A DNA stretch of 64,000 nt from an uncultured Eubacteriales bacterium. GTDB lineage: Bacteria; Bacillota; Clostridia; Oscillospirales; Acutalibacteraceae. The stretch covers positions 24,348-88,347 of the forward strand of contig CAKSHH010000010.1 in the NCBI GenBank assembly GCA_934456435.1, in the 5' to 3' direction. Position numbers and translations under genes: made by a program. Below, piece after piece: positions 33,243 through 41,531 of the stretch. Numbering within the stretch: the first letter of the stretch is position 1; each line of letters begins with the position of its first letter. The notes under the pieces are model-generated. The model saw nothing but the letters and a program-made list of their open reading frames with translations. It made no database searches and had not been told where the DNA came from.

Positions 33243-34166
33243 GTGAATGATCTTAGGGTAACGAAAGAAATACTGAACAGCATATATGATGACGCAGGCT
33301 TCAAGGCGGAGGTCGCAGAGCTCATCAATTCGCTGATTGACGAGGAGCTTCTGAAGGAAGAACCGAATTGCGATTTTATTGATGAATGTATCAATACGCT
33401 CGACGAGCTTGAAAACGAAAACTATGCCAAGGTCATTCCGTTTGTAAATAAGCACGCAGGCAAAACGTTCAGACAGAAGCTTGTTTCCGTTGCGGCGGCA
33501 TGCGCGATATTGGCGGCAATCAGCTTCGGTGCGGTGGCAGTCAGCCACACGATAGAGCAAAGACGGGAAGCGAAAACAACCACGGCTCCGACAACTGAAC
33601 AGAGAACAACCGCCGAGCGGACAACAACTGCGACGGTGACGACCACGGCGGCGCCGACAACTCAGGCGGCTGTGCCGTCGGAAATCAGGCTCGGCTTCGA
33701 CGACGGCTTTAAGGACGAGTATTACATCGGCGAAAAGCTTGACACAGCCGGCATAACGGTGGTGCTCGTCTACACGGACGGAAGCGAAAGAGCTGTTTCC
33801 CTTGCAGACTGCAAGATTAAGGCAGACGACGGCTTCGGAACGGAGGAGCGCTACGAAACCGTGACGGTAGGATACGGCGGCCTCTCCGAAAGCTTCAGGG
33901 TCAGGGTGCTTCGCAAACAGGACACAAGGGTGCTTAATTCAGTTTATGCGTCGTTCCCGGAGGGCTTCGACTTCACGGCGGAGGACATAGACAACGTTGA
34001 CCTGAGCGGTATGGAGGTCTATGCGGTTTACAGCGACAAGTCAGAGGAGAGGCTTTCTCCGCAGGATTACAGCGTTGAAAAAGAGAAGCTCAATAAAAAA
34101 ACGGTGTTTTACACGATCACATATAACGGCTGCAAGGCAAGCTTCGGCATCAAAGAAAGGCGGTAG
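33243..34166 (+). CDS. Probable transmembrane anti-sigma factor with Ig-like extracellular domains
   Basis: 307 residues, GTG start at 33243 with GAGGTG upstream (an overlapping ATG is out of frame and short). About 80 acidic cytoplasmic residues, one transmembrane helix (about 80-102, LVSVAAACAILAAISFGAVA), a Thr/Ala-rich linker (about 112-143) and two beta-rich Ig-like (Big_3-type) modules (about 147-220 and 232-305; YIGEKLDTAGITVVLVYTDG, GMEVYAVYSDKSEERLSPQD). No zinc-binding anti-sigma HxxxCxxC motif is present, so the anti-sigma role rests on position after the sigma gene and topology. The extracellular modules may sense envelope or ligand state. Confidence 0.65.
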   Translation: MNDLRVTKEILNSIYDDAGFKAEVAELINSLIDEELLKEEPNCDFIDECINTLDELENENYAKVIPFVNKHAGKTFRQKLVSVAAACAILAAISFGAVAVSHTIEQRREAKTTTAPTTEQRTTAERTTTATVTTTAAPTTQAAVPSEIRLGFDDGFKDEYYIGEKLDTAGITVVLVYTDGSERAVSLADCKIKADDGFGTEERYETVTVGYGGLSESFRVRVLRKQDTRVLNSVYASFPEGFDFTAEDIDNVDLSGMEVYAVYSDKSEERLSPQDYSVEKEKLNKKTVFYTITYNGCKASFGIKERR

Positions 34167-34169
34167 AAT

Positions 34170-36605
34170 ATGAAAATTGTAAAAAGAACATTATCGTTTA
34201 TTCTCGGTTTTGCTTTGCTTTTCGCTTGCCTGCCTGACTGTATAGGTCTGCTTGCCGGAGCCTCGGTGTCGGGTGACTTCAAGTACGAGGTGTACTATAA
34301 GGAATGGGTAATGATCACGGGATACACGGGCAGCGACAAAGCTGTCACCATTCCCGAAACAATTTACGGCAAGCCCGTAAGGGGAATCGGTAAAGCCTCG
34401 TTCAAGGGAAGCGAGATTGAAGAAATCACGCTGCCGTCAACCGCAAAATGTATTTATGCGGACGCGTTCAATGACTGCAGGAAGCTTGAAAAAATCAATT
34501 TCAACGAGGGCTTGCAAACGATTTATAATTCATTCCAAAACACAAACCTGACATTTGTTAAATTCCCGAAAAGCCTGAAAACCTTGGGCGGAGCGGCATT
34601 CAACGGAAACGATAAGCTCGAAAGGATTGTCTTTGACGGCAGCTACTCCAAGAAGCTTAACATCACTTCAATCTTTAAGGACGGCTTCGGATGCAAAACG
34701 GCGGAAATTATCTTCAACTGCGTACCGTCGGTTGAAATGGATTTACTTTTTTCAAACAACAACTACACGCTGACGGAGAACGACGGAATATACACCTACA
34801 AATACACCGATTCGCCCGAAATCGAAACGATAACAAGCGGCGATTATCTGTATTCTCTTGATGAAAGCGGCAATGCGGTTATCAGAAAATACCTGAACCG
34901 CGAGAGACTCGGCGTTTATGTTCCCGATTATATCGACGGACATGAGGTGACCGAAATCGGAGACTATGCGTTTTGTTCCTTTGCGTCCGACGGAGAGTAT
35001 TGGAACGATGTTATTCAAAAGTCGGAGAATTACTCGTTCGTAGGCGTGACCTTACCGGACACAATTACAGCGATAGGCAAATATGCGTTTGCGTTTAACA
35101 CTCAGCTTTCAAGGCTGAAATTGCCCGACGGTGTCCGAAAAATCGGTTACTGCGCTTTTGCCGAGTGTCAGAGTCTCAAATCCGTTGAGATTCCGAAGAG
35201 CCTTTCGGTGATTTCCGACTACATCTTTGCCGGCTGTAATCTCGAAGAAATAACGCTTCACAACGGCGTGAAATCAATCTGTCAGAACGCATTTGATTTT
35301 TCAAACAACAGCGCTTTCGAAATCGCTCTTCCCGACAGCATTGAATACATCGGAGAAAATGCATTCAGCAACAACAGCTTCACGAATATTTCCTTGCCCC
35401 GGAGCACAAAGGAATTGGACTCGGCGTTTTGCAATTCCGCCTCACTTGAAACGGTCAATTTCAATGAGAACATTGAGTCAATAAACGGAGCTTTTGAGGG
35501 CTGTCTCAAGCTGAAGTCGGCTGAGCTTCCCGAAAGTCTGAACAAGCTGGGCGCCGATTCGTTTGCCGATTGCACGTCTCTTAAAAAAGTGCATATCTCG
35601 CCCAACGTTTACAGCATAGGCGAGGGAGCTTTTTCGGGGTGCGAATCAATAACCAAATTTGAGTGGGACGCACCGATAAAGAACATCGAGAAAAATGCCT
35701 TTAACGGATGCTCGATCAGCACCTTCGATTTTTCCGATACGGATTGTGTTCCGAACGGCGCTTTCCAAAACAGCGGAATAACGAGCGCAAAAATCGGTGA
35801 AAACAGGGAGAATTTTGAACATAAACAGACAGTCGGCAACTACGGATTTTTTGGCTGCGATAAGCTGACAACGGCTGCGGTCGGAGGAAATGTAAACGAG
35901 ATTTCAACCAAAGCCTTTGCAAACTGCCCGAACCTGGGAACCGTAGTGATAGCAGACAGCGTTGAAGAGATTTCTCCCGACGCTTTTGAAAACAGCGGCA
36001 ATGTCACAATCGTTTGCACCGAGAACTCATACGCACAAAGCTTTGCCGTCAAAAACGGCATCAGGGTCACAACGCTTGTGATTGCACCGATTCCGAATCA
36101 GGTCTATACAGGCAAGCAAATCAAGCCCGAACTTGATGTTTCCGTATCCAACGAAAAGCTGAAAAAGCTGATTGATTACACGGTGGATTACTCGGACAAT
36201 ATCAATGTCGGAACCGCGAAAGCCGTGATTTCCGGCAAGGGCGATTACAATATGCTGATAAGCAAAGCCGAGTTCGCAGTCGTTGCGCGGAATATTGCCG
36301 ATGCTTCGATAAGGCAAATCCCGACGCAGGAATACAGCGGAACAAAATGCTGCCCGAAGATTACGATTGTGTATAACGGCAGAGGTCTTGTTGAGGATAA
36401 GGACTACACCGTGACCTACACCAACAATTTATCGGAAATGAAAGGCACCGCAAAAATAAAGGGAATAGGAAATTTTCACGGAACGGTTGAGCAAGAATTT
36501 AAAATCAAACAGGCAGATGATATTCCTGCCGCAACACGAGTTATGAAAGCAATTTGGAATTTCTTTGCGGAACTGTTTAACAGATTTATCAACATTTTTA
36601 AATAA
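34170..36605 (+). CDS. Secreted BspA-type leucine-rich-repeat protein
   Basis: 811 residues. Signal peptide (about 1-31), then about 20 LRR_5 repeats of about 22-24 residues (consensus I..YAF..C..L..V.LP..L..I; for example ITAIGKYAFAFNTQLSRLKL, IGEGAFSGCESITKFEW). An interruption at about 190-260 separates two repeat blocks. Two C-terminal Ig/MBG-like modules of about 70 residues follow (IKPELDVSVSNEKLKKLIDY; GRGLVEDKDYTVTYTNNLSE), then a short basic-aromatic tail WNFFAELFNRFINIFK. No LPxTG motif or dockerin. BspA-like LRR proteins mediate adhesion to host or matrix. Third gene of the sigma operon, 3 bases after the anti-sigma gene. Confidence 0.88.
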   Translation: MKIVKRTLSFILGFALLFACLPDCIGLLAGASVSGDFKYEVYYKEWVMITGYTGSDKAVTIPETIYGKPVRGIGKASFKGSEIEEITLPSTAKCIYADAFNDCRKLEKINFNEGLQTIYNSFQNTNLTFVKFPKSLKTLGGAAFNGNDKLERIVFDGSYSKKLNITSIFKDGFGCKTAEIIFNCVPSVEMDLLFSNNNYTLTENDGIYTYKYTDSPEIETITSGDYLYSLDESGNAVIRKYLNRERLGVYVPDYIDGHEVTEIGDYAFCSFASDGEYWNDVIQKSENYSFVGVTLPDTITAIGKYAFAFNTQLSRLKLPDGVRKIGYCAFAECQSLKSVEIPKSLSVISDYIFAGCNLEEITLHNGVKSICQNAFDFSNNSAFEIALPDSIEYIGENAFSNNSFTNISLPRSTKELDSAFCNSASLETVNFNENIESINGAFEGCLKLKSAELPESLNKLGADSFADCTSLKKVHISPNVYSIGEGAFSGCESITKFEWDAPIKNIEKNAFNGCSISTFDFSDTDCVPNGAFQNSGITSAKIGENRENFEHKQTVGNYGFFGCDKLTTAAVGGNVNEISTKAFANCPNLGTVVIADSVEEISPDAFENSGNVTIVCTENSYAQSFAVKNGIRVTTLVIAPIPNQVYTGKQIKPELDVSVSNEKLKKLIDYTVDYSDNINVGTAKAVISGKGDYNMLISKAEFAVVARNIADASIRQIPTQEYSGTKCCPKITIVYNGRGLVEDKDYTVTYTNNLSEMKGTAKIKGIGNFHGTVEQEFKIKQADDIPAATRVMKAIWNFFAELFNRFINIFK

Positions 36606-36622
36606 GTAAAGGAGGCATAATT

Positions 36623-38989
36623 ATGAAAAGAACAGGAAAATTTATCTCAATATTGATGGCGGTATTGATATTGATTTCATCGGTTACGATAACGGCATTT
36701 GCGGCTGAACAGATCACCGAATCCACGGTGATAAAAAGCGGCAAAACCTACGAAATAGGCTCGTACAGAGACCTGGAAACGCTTTCGATTCTTGTGAACG
36801 AAAACGCATATAACTGTGCCGGCGCAACATTCGTTTTGACGAACAATATCGAGGTCAACAACACAGACTCCGACACAAAGGTTTTGTTTATGTCCTTCCC
36901 GGATTTCCGCGGTACATTCAACGGCAATGGATATTCGATAAAGGGCTTGTACATCAAGGGCTGCGGCTTCTTTGATAACCTCACAAATGCGACTGTTAAT
37001 AATCTCAAAATCGAGAATGCCTACATAACGATGGAGGACGAAAGCTCATATCCGGTCGGCGGCTTTGCAGGCAGGGCTTATAAATCAAAGCTTTATCGCT
37101 GCACATTCAGCGGAATGGTAATCAACGGCGGCGATTACACCGGCGGCATTGTCGGCAGAGCAATGGGCGGTTCGGATCTCCAGTATTGCCGAAATTACGG
37201 AGTCGTTTTCGGTAAGAATTACATAGGCGGAATCGCCGGACTTGCCGATATGAAGACAACGGTAAAAAGATGCTTCAATTTCGGCGCGACATACGGCACG
37301 GGCGCGGATAAAAAGGGCACGCTGAATTTTGAACGTCGGGAAAGCGGAGTTCAATCCGGTTCCTGCGGAAGAAACGTTAATTATACTCTTTATCCCAAAA
37401 CAGGATTGCTTATTTTGAGCGGAACGGGAAAGACCACGGACTTTGGTGTTTTTGGAAACAGCCCTTTTACAACGACCTTCACGAAAGATATAATAAAATA
37501 TGTTGTTATTGAAGAGGGAATAACAAGTATCGGCGATTTTATGTTTAGCGGATGCAAGAATCTTGAATATGTTTCGTTCCCCGACAGCCTTACGAGAATA
37601 GGTACAGGTGCTTTTATAGATTGCAGTTCCTTGAGAGAAATGAAGATTCCGCGCGGAATTTCCTCAATAGGTGAACCGGGTGCGCAAGGAAATCAGTTTT
37701 TTAATTTTGAGATGTCTCCGTTTTCGGGATGCACTCAGATGATGAGCATCAACATCGACAAAAACAATCCGTATTATTCAACGGGAGAAAACGGAGAGCT
37801 TTATAACAAGGATAAAACAATTCTCATCGGATATCCTTCGGGTAATGTTTCAAAATCATTCGTTATTCCGGGAACCGTTACTAAAATTTTGCTCTTTGCA
37901 ATTAACGCAAACGAATATCTTGAAGAAATACAGATACCGAAATCGGTCAAGAAAATCGGAGGCTGCATGATTTGCTCGTGCCCGAATTTGAAAGATGTGT
38001 ACTATGATTCATCTGAAGAGGCTTGGGACGAACTTCTTTCTACCAATCCTTACTCCAATTTGCCTGCCGTTCAATTACCCGAATCGGCAACCGTTCATTA
38101 CGAACCCTGTGACCACGAGAATATGGAAAAGGCAAATGTTGTAGCTCCGACCTGTATATATAAGGGATATACAGTTTACCGCTGTGCCGATTGCGGATAT
38201 AAAATCCATTCGGATTATGTCGGCACAGTTCCCCACAGCTTTGTATACGATGAGAGCCTGACAACGAGCACAGCTAACAAAAATGGCGTGTATATAGAAA
38301 GATGCGAAATTTGTAACATCTACAGAGAGGTTAAAACCGAAAAGATGCTGACGGGCTACAATACGGACAGCGAGTATATTTCCGGCTTTAATGCGGGAAC
38401 CTCGGTTGATTCGTTAAACGACGAGCTCTCAACGGCAGGATTTGCGTCCGTTGAAATAAATTCAATAGATGACAACCTTGTCGGCACATCGTCAAATGTT
38501 ACCTTCACATACGATGACGGCAATGTCGAAAGCTATGAGGTAATTCTTTTCGGCGACGTGAACGGTGACGGATGGTACGACGGACGCGACGCGGTAACGG
38601 TCAGCTTGATTGCAAGCGGAATGCTCAGCCGTGAGCAGGTCGGCGACGCGGCATATAAGGCGGCGGACTGCAACCACGACGGAGTTATTGACGAAAAGGA
38701 CGTCGAAATTCTTAACAGGGCAGGTATCCTGCTGGCGGATATAGATCAGAGCAAAGGCAAGGATGAACTGCTTGAAACCTCCGTCGCATACGGAGAGTAC
38801 CTTTGCCTGATAGATCAGGCGGATATCCCGACGGACGAACCGACAGAAGAACCGGCAGCAGAGCCGACAGAAGAGCCTGCTGAAAACCCGACGGAAGAGC
38901 CCGAAAAGGAATCAAGCGTGTGGAATATCGTAATCACATTTATTATGGACATCATCAAACGCATTTTCAACCTGGTGAAAATTTGGTAA
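36623..38989 (+). CDS. Secreted GLUG + LRR protein with type I dockerin
   Basis: 788 residues. Signal peptide (about 1-28); GLUG-type repeats (about 100-235; GGFAGRAYKSKLYRC, GGIVGRAMGGSDLQYC, GGIAGLADMKTTVKRC); LRR_5 repeats (about 290-460; ITSIGDFMFSGCKNLEYVSF); a Cys pair region CADCGYK/CEICNIYRE; type I dockerin (about 645-710) with duplicated calcium loops GDVNGDGWYDGRDAV and ADCNHDGVIDEKDVE; Pro/Thr/Glu spacer (EEPAAEPTEEPAENPTEEP); and terminal VWNIVITFIMDIIKRIFNLV. The dockerin should bind a cohesin encoded elsewhere. Last gene of the sigma operon; no enzymatic domain is seen. Confidence 0.88.
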   Translation: MKRTGKFISILMAVLILISSVTITAFAAEQITESTVIKSGKTYEIGSYRDLETLSILVNENAYNCAGATFVLTNNIEVNNTDSDTKVLFMSFPDFRGTFNGNGYSIKGLYIKGCGFFDNLTNATVNNLKIENAYITMEDESSYPVGGFAGRAYKSKLYRCTFSGMVINGGDYTGGIVGRAMGGSDLQYCRNYGVVFGKNYIGGIAGLADMKTTVKRCFNFGATYGTGADKKGTLNFERRESGVQSGSCGRNVNYTLYPKTGLLILSGTGKTTDFGVFGNSPFTTTFTKDIIKYVVIEEGITSIGDFMFSGCKNLEYVSFPDSLTRIGTGAFIDCSSLREMKIPRGISSIGEPGAQGNQFFNFEMSPFSGCTQMMSINIDKNNPYYSTGENGELYNKDKTILIGYPSGNVSKSFVIPGTVTKILLFAINANEYLEEIQIPKSVKKIGGCMICSCPNLKDVYYDSSEEAWDELLSTNPYSNLPAVQLPESATVHYEPCDHENMEKANVVAPTCIYKGYTVYRCADCGYKIHSDYVGTVPHSFVYDESLTTSTANKNGVYIERCEICNIYREVKTEKMLTGYNTDSEYISGFNAGTSVDSLNDELSTAGFASVEINSIDDNLVGTSSNVTFTYDDGNVESYEVILFGDVNGDGWYDGRDAVTVSLIASGMLSREQVGDAAYKAADCNHDGVIDEKDVEILNRAGILLADIDQSKGKDELLETSVAYGEYLCLIDQADIPTDEPTEEPAAEPTEEPAENPTEEPEKESSVWNIVITFIMDIIKRIFNLVKIW

Positions 38990-39036
38990 AAAAAACTTTT
39001 TTGAAATAAACACTCTGCGTATCAAAAAGTAAAGGC

Positions 39037-39058
39037 GGAAAAGCACATAAGCTTTTCC
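39037..39058 (+). terminator. Hairpin after the sigma/surface-protein operon
   Basis: GGAAAAGC (39037-39044) with GCTTTTCC (39051-39058), without a U-tract. Probable mRNA 3' end or processing hairpin. Confidence 0.4.
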
Positions 39059-39100
39059 CTCATACCGCATAATATGTCTTTATAAATAATGCACCACCAA

Positions 39101-39140
39101 AAACCCGGAAGCAAGCTGCAAACAACTCGCTTCCGGGTTT
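39101..39140. terminator. Hairpin between convergent operons
   Basis: Perfect 12-base stem AAACCCGGAAGC (39101-39112) and GCTTCCGGGTTT (39129-39140), located between the surface-protein operon (plus) and the rRNA methyltransferase stop (minus). Flanking T/A content is modest but position supports bidirectional termination. Confidence 0.75.
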
Positions 39141-39142
39141 GG

Positions 39143-40318
39143 TTATTTATTCTTAATAAGCAATGCGATACATTCTATGTGTGCGGTGTGGGGGAACATA
39201 TCGACGGGGCGGATTCTTTTGACCTTGTATCCGTTGCGTGTGAGAAAGGCGATGTCCCTTGCCTGCGTTTCGGGGTTGCAGGAAATATAGACGACTCTTT
39301 TCGGACTGAGGGTAACAACGGAGGAAAGAAACGCCTTGTCGCTTCCTGCACGCGGCGGATCCATAAACACTACGTCAACCTTTTCGCCTGCGGCAGCCAT
39401 AGCGACCATAAAATCGCCTGCGTCCGCACAGTAGAAACGAATGTTGTCCGTGCCATTCAGTCTTGCGTTGCCGATTGCGTCGCGGACCGCATCGCGATTG
39501 ACTTCAACGCCGACGACCTGCTTCGCTTTCGGGGCGGCAACAATGCCGATCGTGCCGATGCCGCAGTAGGCGTCGATGACCGTTTCTTTCCCACTCAGGT
39601 CGGCAAATTCAATAGCTGTCGAATACAGCTTCTCCGTCTGAATTGGGTTGATCTGGTAAAAGGATTTGGCTGAAATGTCGAAGACACAGCCGCAAAGCGT
39701 GTCCTTGATCTTGCCCTTGCCGTACAGTACCTTCTCCGTGTCGCCGAGAACCATACTGGTTCCCGAATTGTTTATGTTCTGAACTATTGTCGTTATATCG
39801 GGATGAGCTTCAAGCAAAGCCTTGATAAAAGCGTTCTTTCCGGGAAAGGCAACGGTGCCTGTGACAAGTACGACCATTATTTCACCGCTCTGAAAGCCTC
39901 TTTTGACAAGGACGTGACGGAGAAATCCGGTTTTCCTGTCCTCATTGTACGCTGTCATACGGAACTTCGGCATCATCGAACGAATTGTAACAATGATTTT
40001 GTCGGCTTTTTTGTCTTCGGTGCGGCAACTGTCCACACATACGATTCGGTGCGAGCCTGACTGATATACGCCGGAAATAATCTTGCCTCCGCGCGTCGAG
40101 CCGAACGCCGCCTGAACCTTGTTGCGGTAGTTGTACGGGTGTTCCATGCCGATTATGCGGTCAACGTGACAGTATTTGCCGAGGAGCTTAATGACCTTGG
40201 CTTCTTTGAAACTGAGCTGACGCTCGTATGTCATGTTTTGAAGCTGGCATCCGCCGCATTTGCCCGTAACCGGACAGAAGCTTTGCTTTTGTTCTTTTTT
40301 TGTCTTTTTATCGTTCAT
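39143..40318 (-). CDS. 23S rRNA m5U methyltransferase paralogue (RlmCD family, no TRAM domain)
   Basis: 391 residues. It starts directly with the Fe-S region CPVTGKCGGCQLQ (about 15-27), lacking the TRAM domain found in the paralogue at 25100-26464. SAM site DAYCGIGTIGIVAAPKA (about 244-260), VVFMDPPRAGSDKAF (about 308-322), catalytic Cys in YISCNPETQARD (about 335-346) and the usual VDMFPHTAHIE end. Methylates a uridine in 23S rRNA, by analogy one of the RlmC/RlmD positions. The start overlaps the transporter stop by 11 bases; last gene of a five-gene minus operon. Confidence 0.9.
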   Translation of the reverse strand: MNDKKTKKEQKQSFCPVTGKCGGCQLQNMTYERQLSFKEAKVIKLLGKYCHVDRIIGMEHPYNYRNKVQAAFGSTRGGKIISGVYQSGSHRIVCVDSCRTEDKKADKIIVTIRSMMPKFRMTAYNEDRKTGFLRHVLVKRGFQSGEIMVVLVTGTVAFPGKNAFIKALLEAHPDITTIVQNINNSGTSMVLGDTEKVLYGKGKIKDTLCGCVFDISAKSFYQINPIQTEKLYSTAIEFADLSGKETVIDAYCGIGTIGIVAAPKAKQVVGVEVNRDAVRDAIGNARLNGTDNIRFYCADAGDFMVAMAAAGEKVDVVFMDPPRAGSDKAFLSSVVTLSPKRVVYISCNPETQARDIAFLTRNGYKVKRIRPVDMFPHTAHIECIALLIKNK

Positions 40319-41531
40319 CTTGTTTTTCCTTACTGATTACTTTACATACTGCAACAGTACCCGTGCCGAGCAGGGCAATTACTATCCAGCTTACAACCGT
40401 GCCGCTCCATCCAAAGCTGTCGGAAAGCAGAGCGAAGCCGTATGATGCCGCCGCTGAACCGACGTAAGTCATAAAATTGAGTGTTCCGGAAAGTGCCGAT
40501 ACGTTTTCGTTGTTGCCGTAGATTCCGGGAATGAAGCTGATGAGTACAAGGTTTACACCGTGCATACAGGCAACAATAAGCGCCGACATAAGGGCGGTGA
40601 GAATTACCGAGTGGCTTCCGAAAACTACAAGCATTATTGCGGCAACAGCGCCGACGGCGAAAATCATAAGAGCGCATCGGTACGGCTTTTTGCCGGTTTT
40701 ATTGTAGAAAACCGAACAAAGCTGAAGACTGAGATACGAAAACGCAGGAATTACGGCGCTTGTGAGTATAGATTTTTCGCTGCTCAGACCGAATGACTCG
40801 CATATATAGGTCGGGAGCCATGTGGTAACGCCGTCGCGAAGAATACCCTGGAAGAATATCGCGGCGAGGGTGAAAATGAGCAGTCCGACAGGCATTGCAA
40901 GGCTGTGCCTCTTTTTTGTCTGCTTGGACTTGACAAGAGTGTATTTGATGTCTGCGCTTGCTTCAATTTTGGTCAGCACCGAGAACCATGTGACAGCCAT
41001 TACTGCGCCGCAGACCGCGGTGATGAAAAACACGCCTTTCCAGTTCCATACGGAGATAACGGCAGGGGAGAGAACGTAAATTACTATCGTGGCAATCGTA
41101 CTGCCGAGGTTCGTCCTGACACAGCCCTTGTTGAAATCGTCTTCGCTCATAGCGGTTTTCATTATCTTGAGCATCGGCGGCCACATAAGCGACTGGGCAA
41201 GTCCGTTCACGCCCCAAACAAGACACATCAGAACGGCTCCGCGCGCAAAAGGAATTGCGAGATTCATAAGCGCCGTTGCGGCAAAGCCGAGCGTCATCAG
41301 TCTTTTGGGGTCGAACCTGTCGCCGAGCTTTCCGCTGATAAGCTGACCGACTCCGTAAGTGATGAAGCCTACGGTGGTTACTGCGCCTGCCGCTGTCTTG
41401 TCAATGTATCCGTCGGATATTATTGCGGCGATCACGGCGGCAAAGTTTATTCTTGTGAGGTAGCTGACGAAGTATGCCAGCGAACACAGGTAAATAAGCT
41501 TCTTTGAATTTTTGGTATCAAGCTTTGTCAT
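40308..41531 (-). CDS. Major facilitator transporter, organophosphate:phosphate antiporter (OPA) type
   Basis: 407 residues, about 12 transmembrane helices. N-terminal LAYFVSYLTRINFAAVIAAI and GVNGLAQSLMWPPMLKIM (about 103-120) match the OPA/GlpT-UhpT family signature, and KLGDRFDPKRLMTLGF is the MFS loop 2-3 motif. Likely exchanges a phosphorylated sugar or glycerol-phosphate for phosphate, but substrate cannot be told. Start overlaps the tex stop (TAATG). It sits oddly between a transcription/RNA-binding factor gene and an rRNA methyltransferase gene. Confidence 0.85.
   Translation of the reverse strand: MTKLDTKNSKKLIYLCSLAYFVSYLTRINFAAVIAAIISDGYIDKTAAGAVTTVGFITYGVGQLISGKLGDRFDPKRLMTLGFAATALMNLAIPFARGAVLMCLVWGVNGLAQSLMWPPMLKIMKTAMSEDDFNKGCVRTNLGSTIATIVIYVLSPAVISVWNWKGVFFITAVCGAVMAVTWFSVLTKIEASADIKYTLVKSKQTKKRHSLAMPVGLLIFTLAAIFFQGILRDGVTTWLPTYICESFGLSSEKSILTSAVIPAFSYLSLQLCSVFYNKTGKKPYRCALMIFAVGAVAAIMLVVFGSHSVILTALMSALIVACMHGVNLVLISFIPGIYGNNENVSALSGTLNFMTYVGSAAASYGFALLSDSFGWSGTVVSWIVIALLGTGTVAVCKVISKEKQDER

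Noticed and set aside
36027..36317. 96-codon minus-strand frame within the LRR protein gene
   Set aside because: Antisense shadow of a repeat-rich region; no promoter or RBS.
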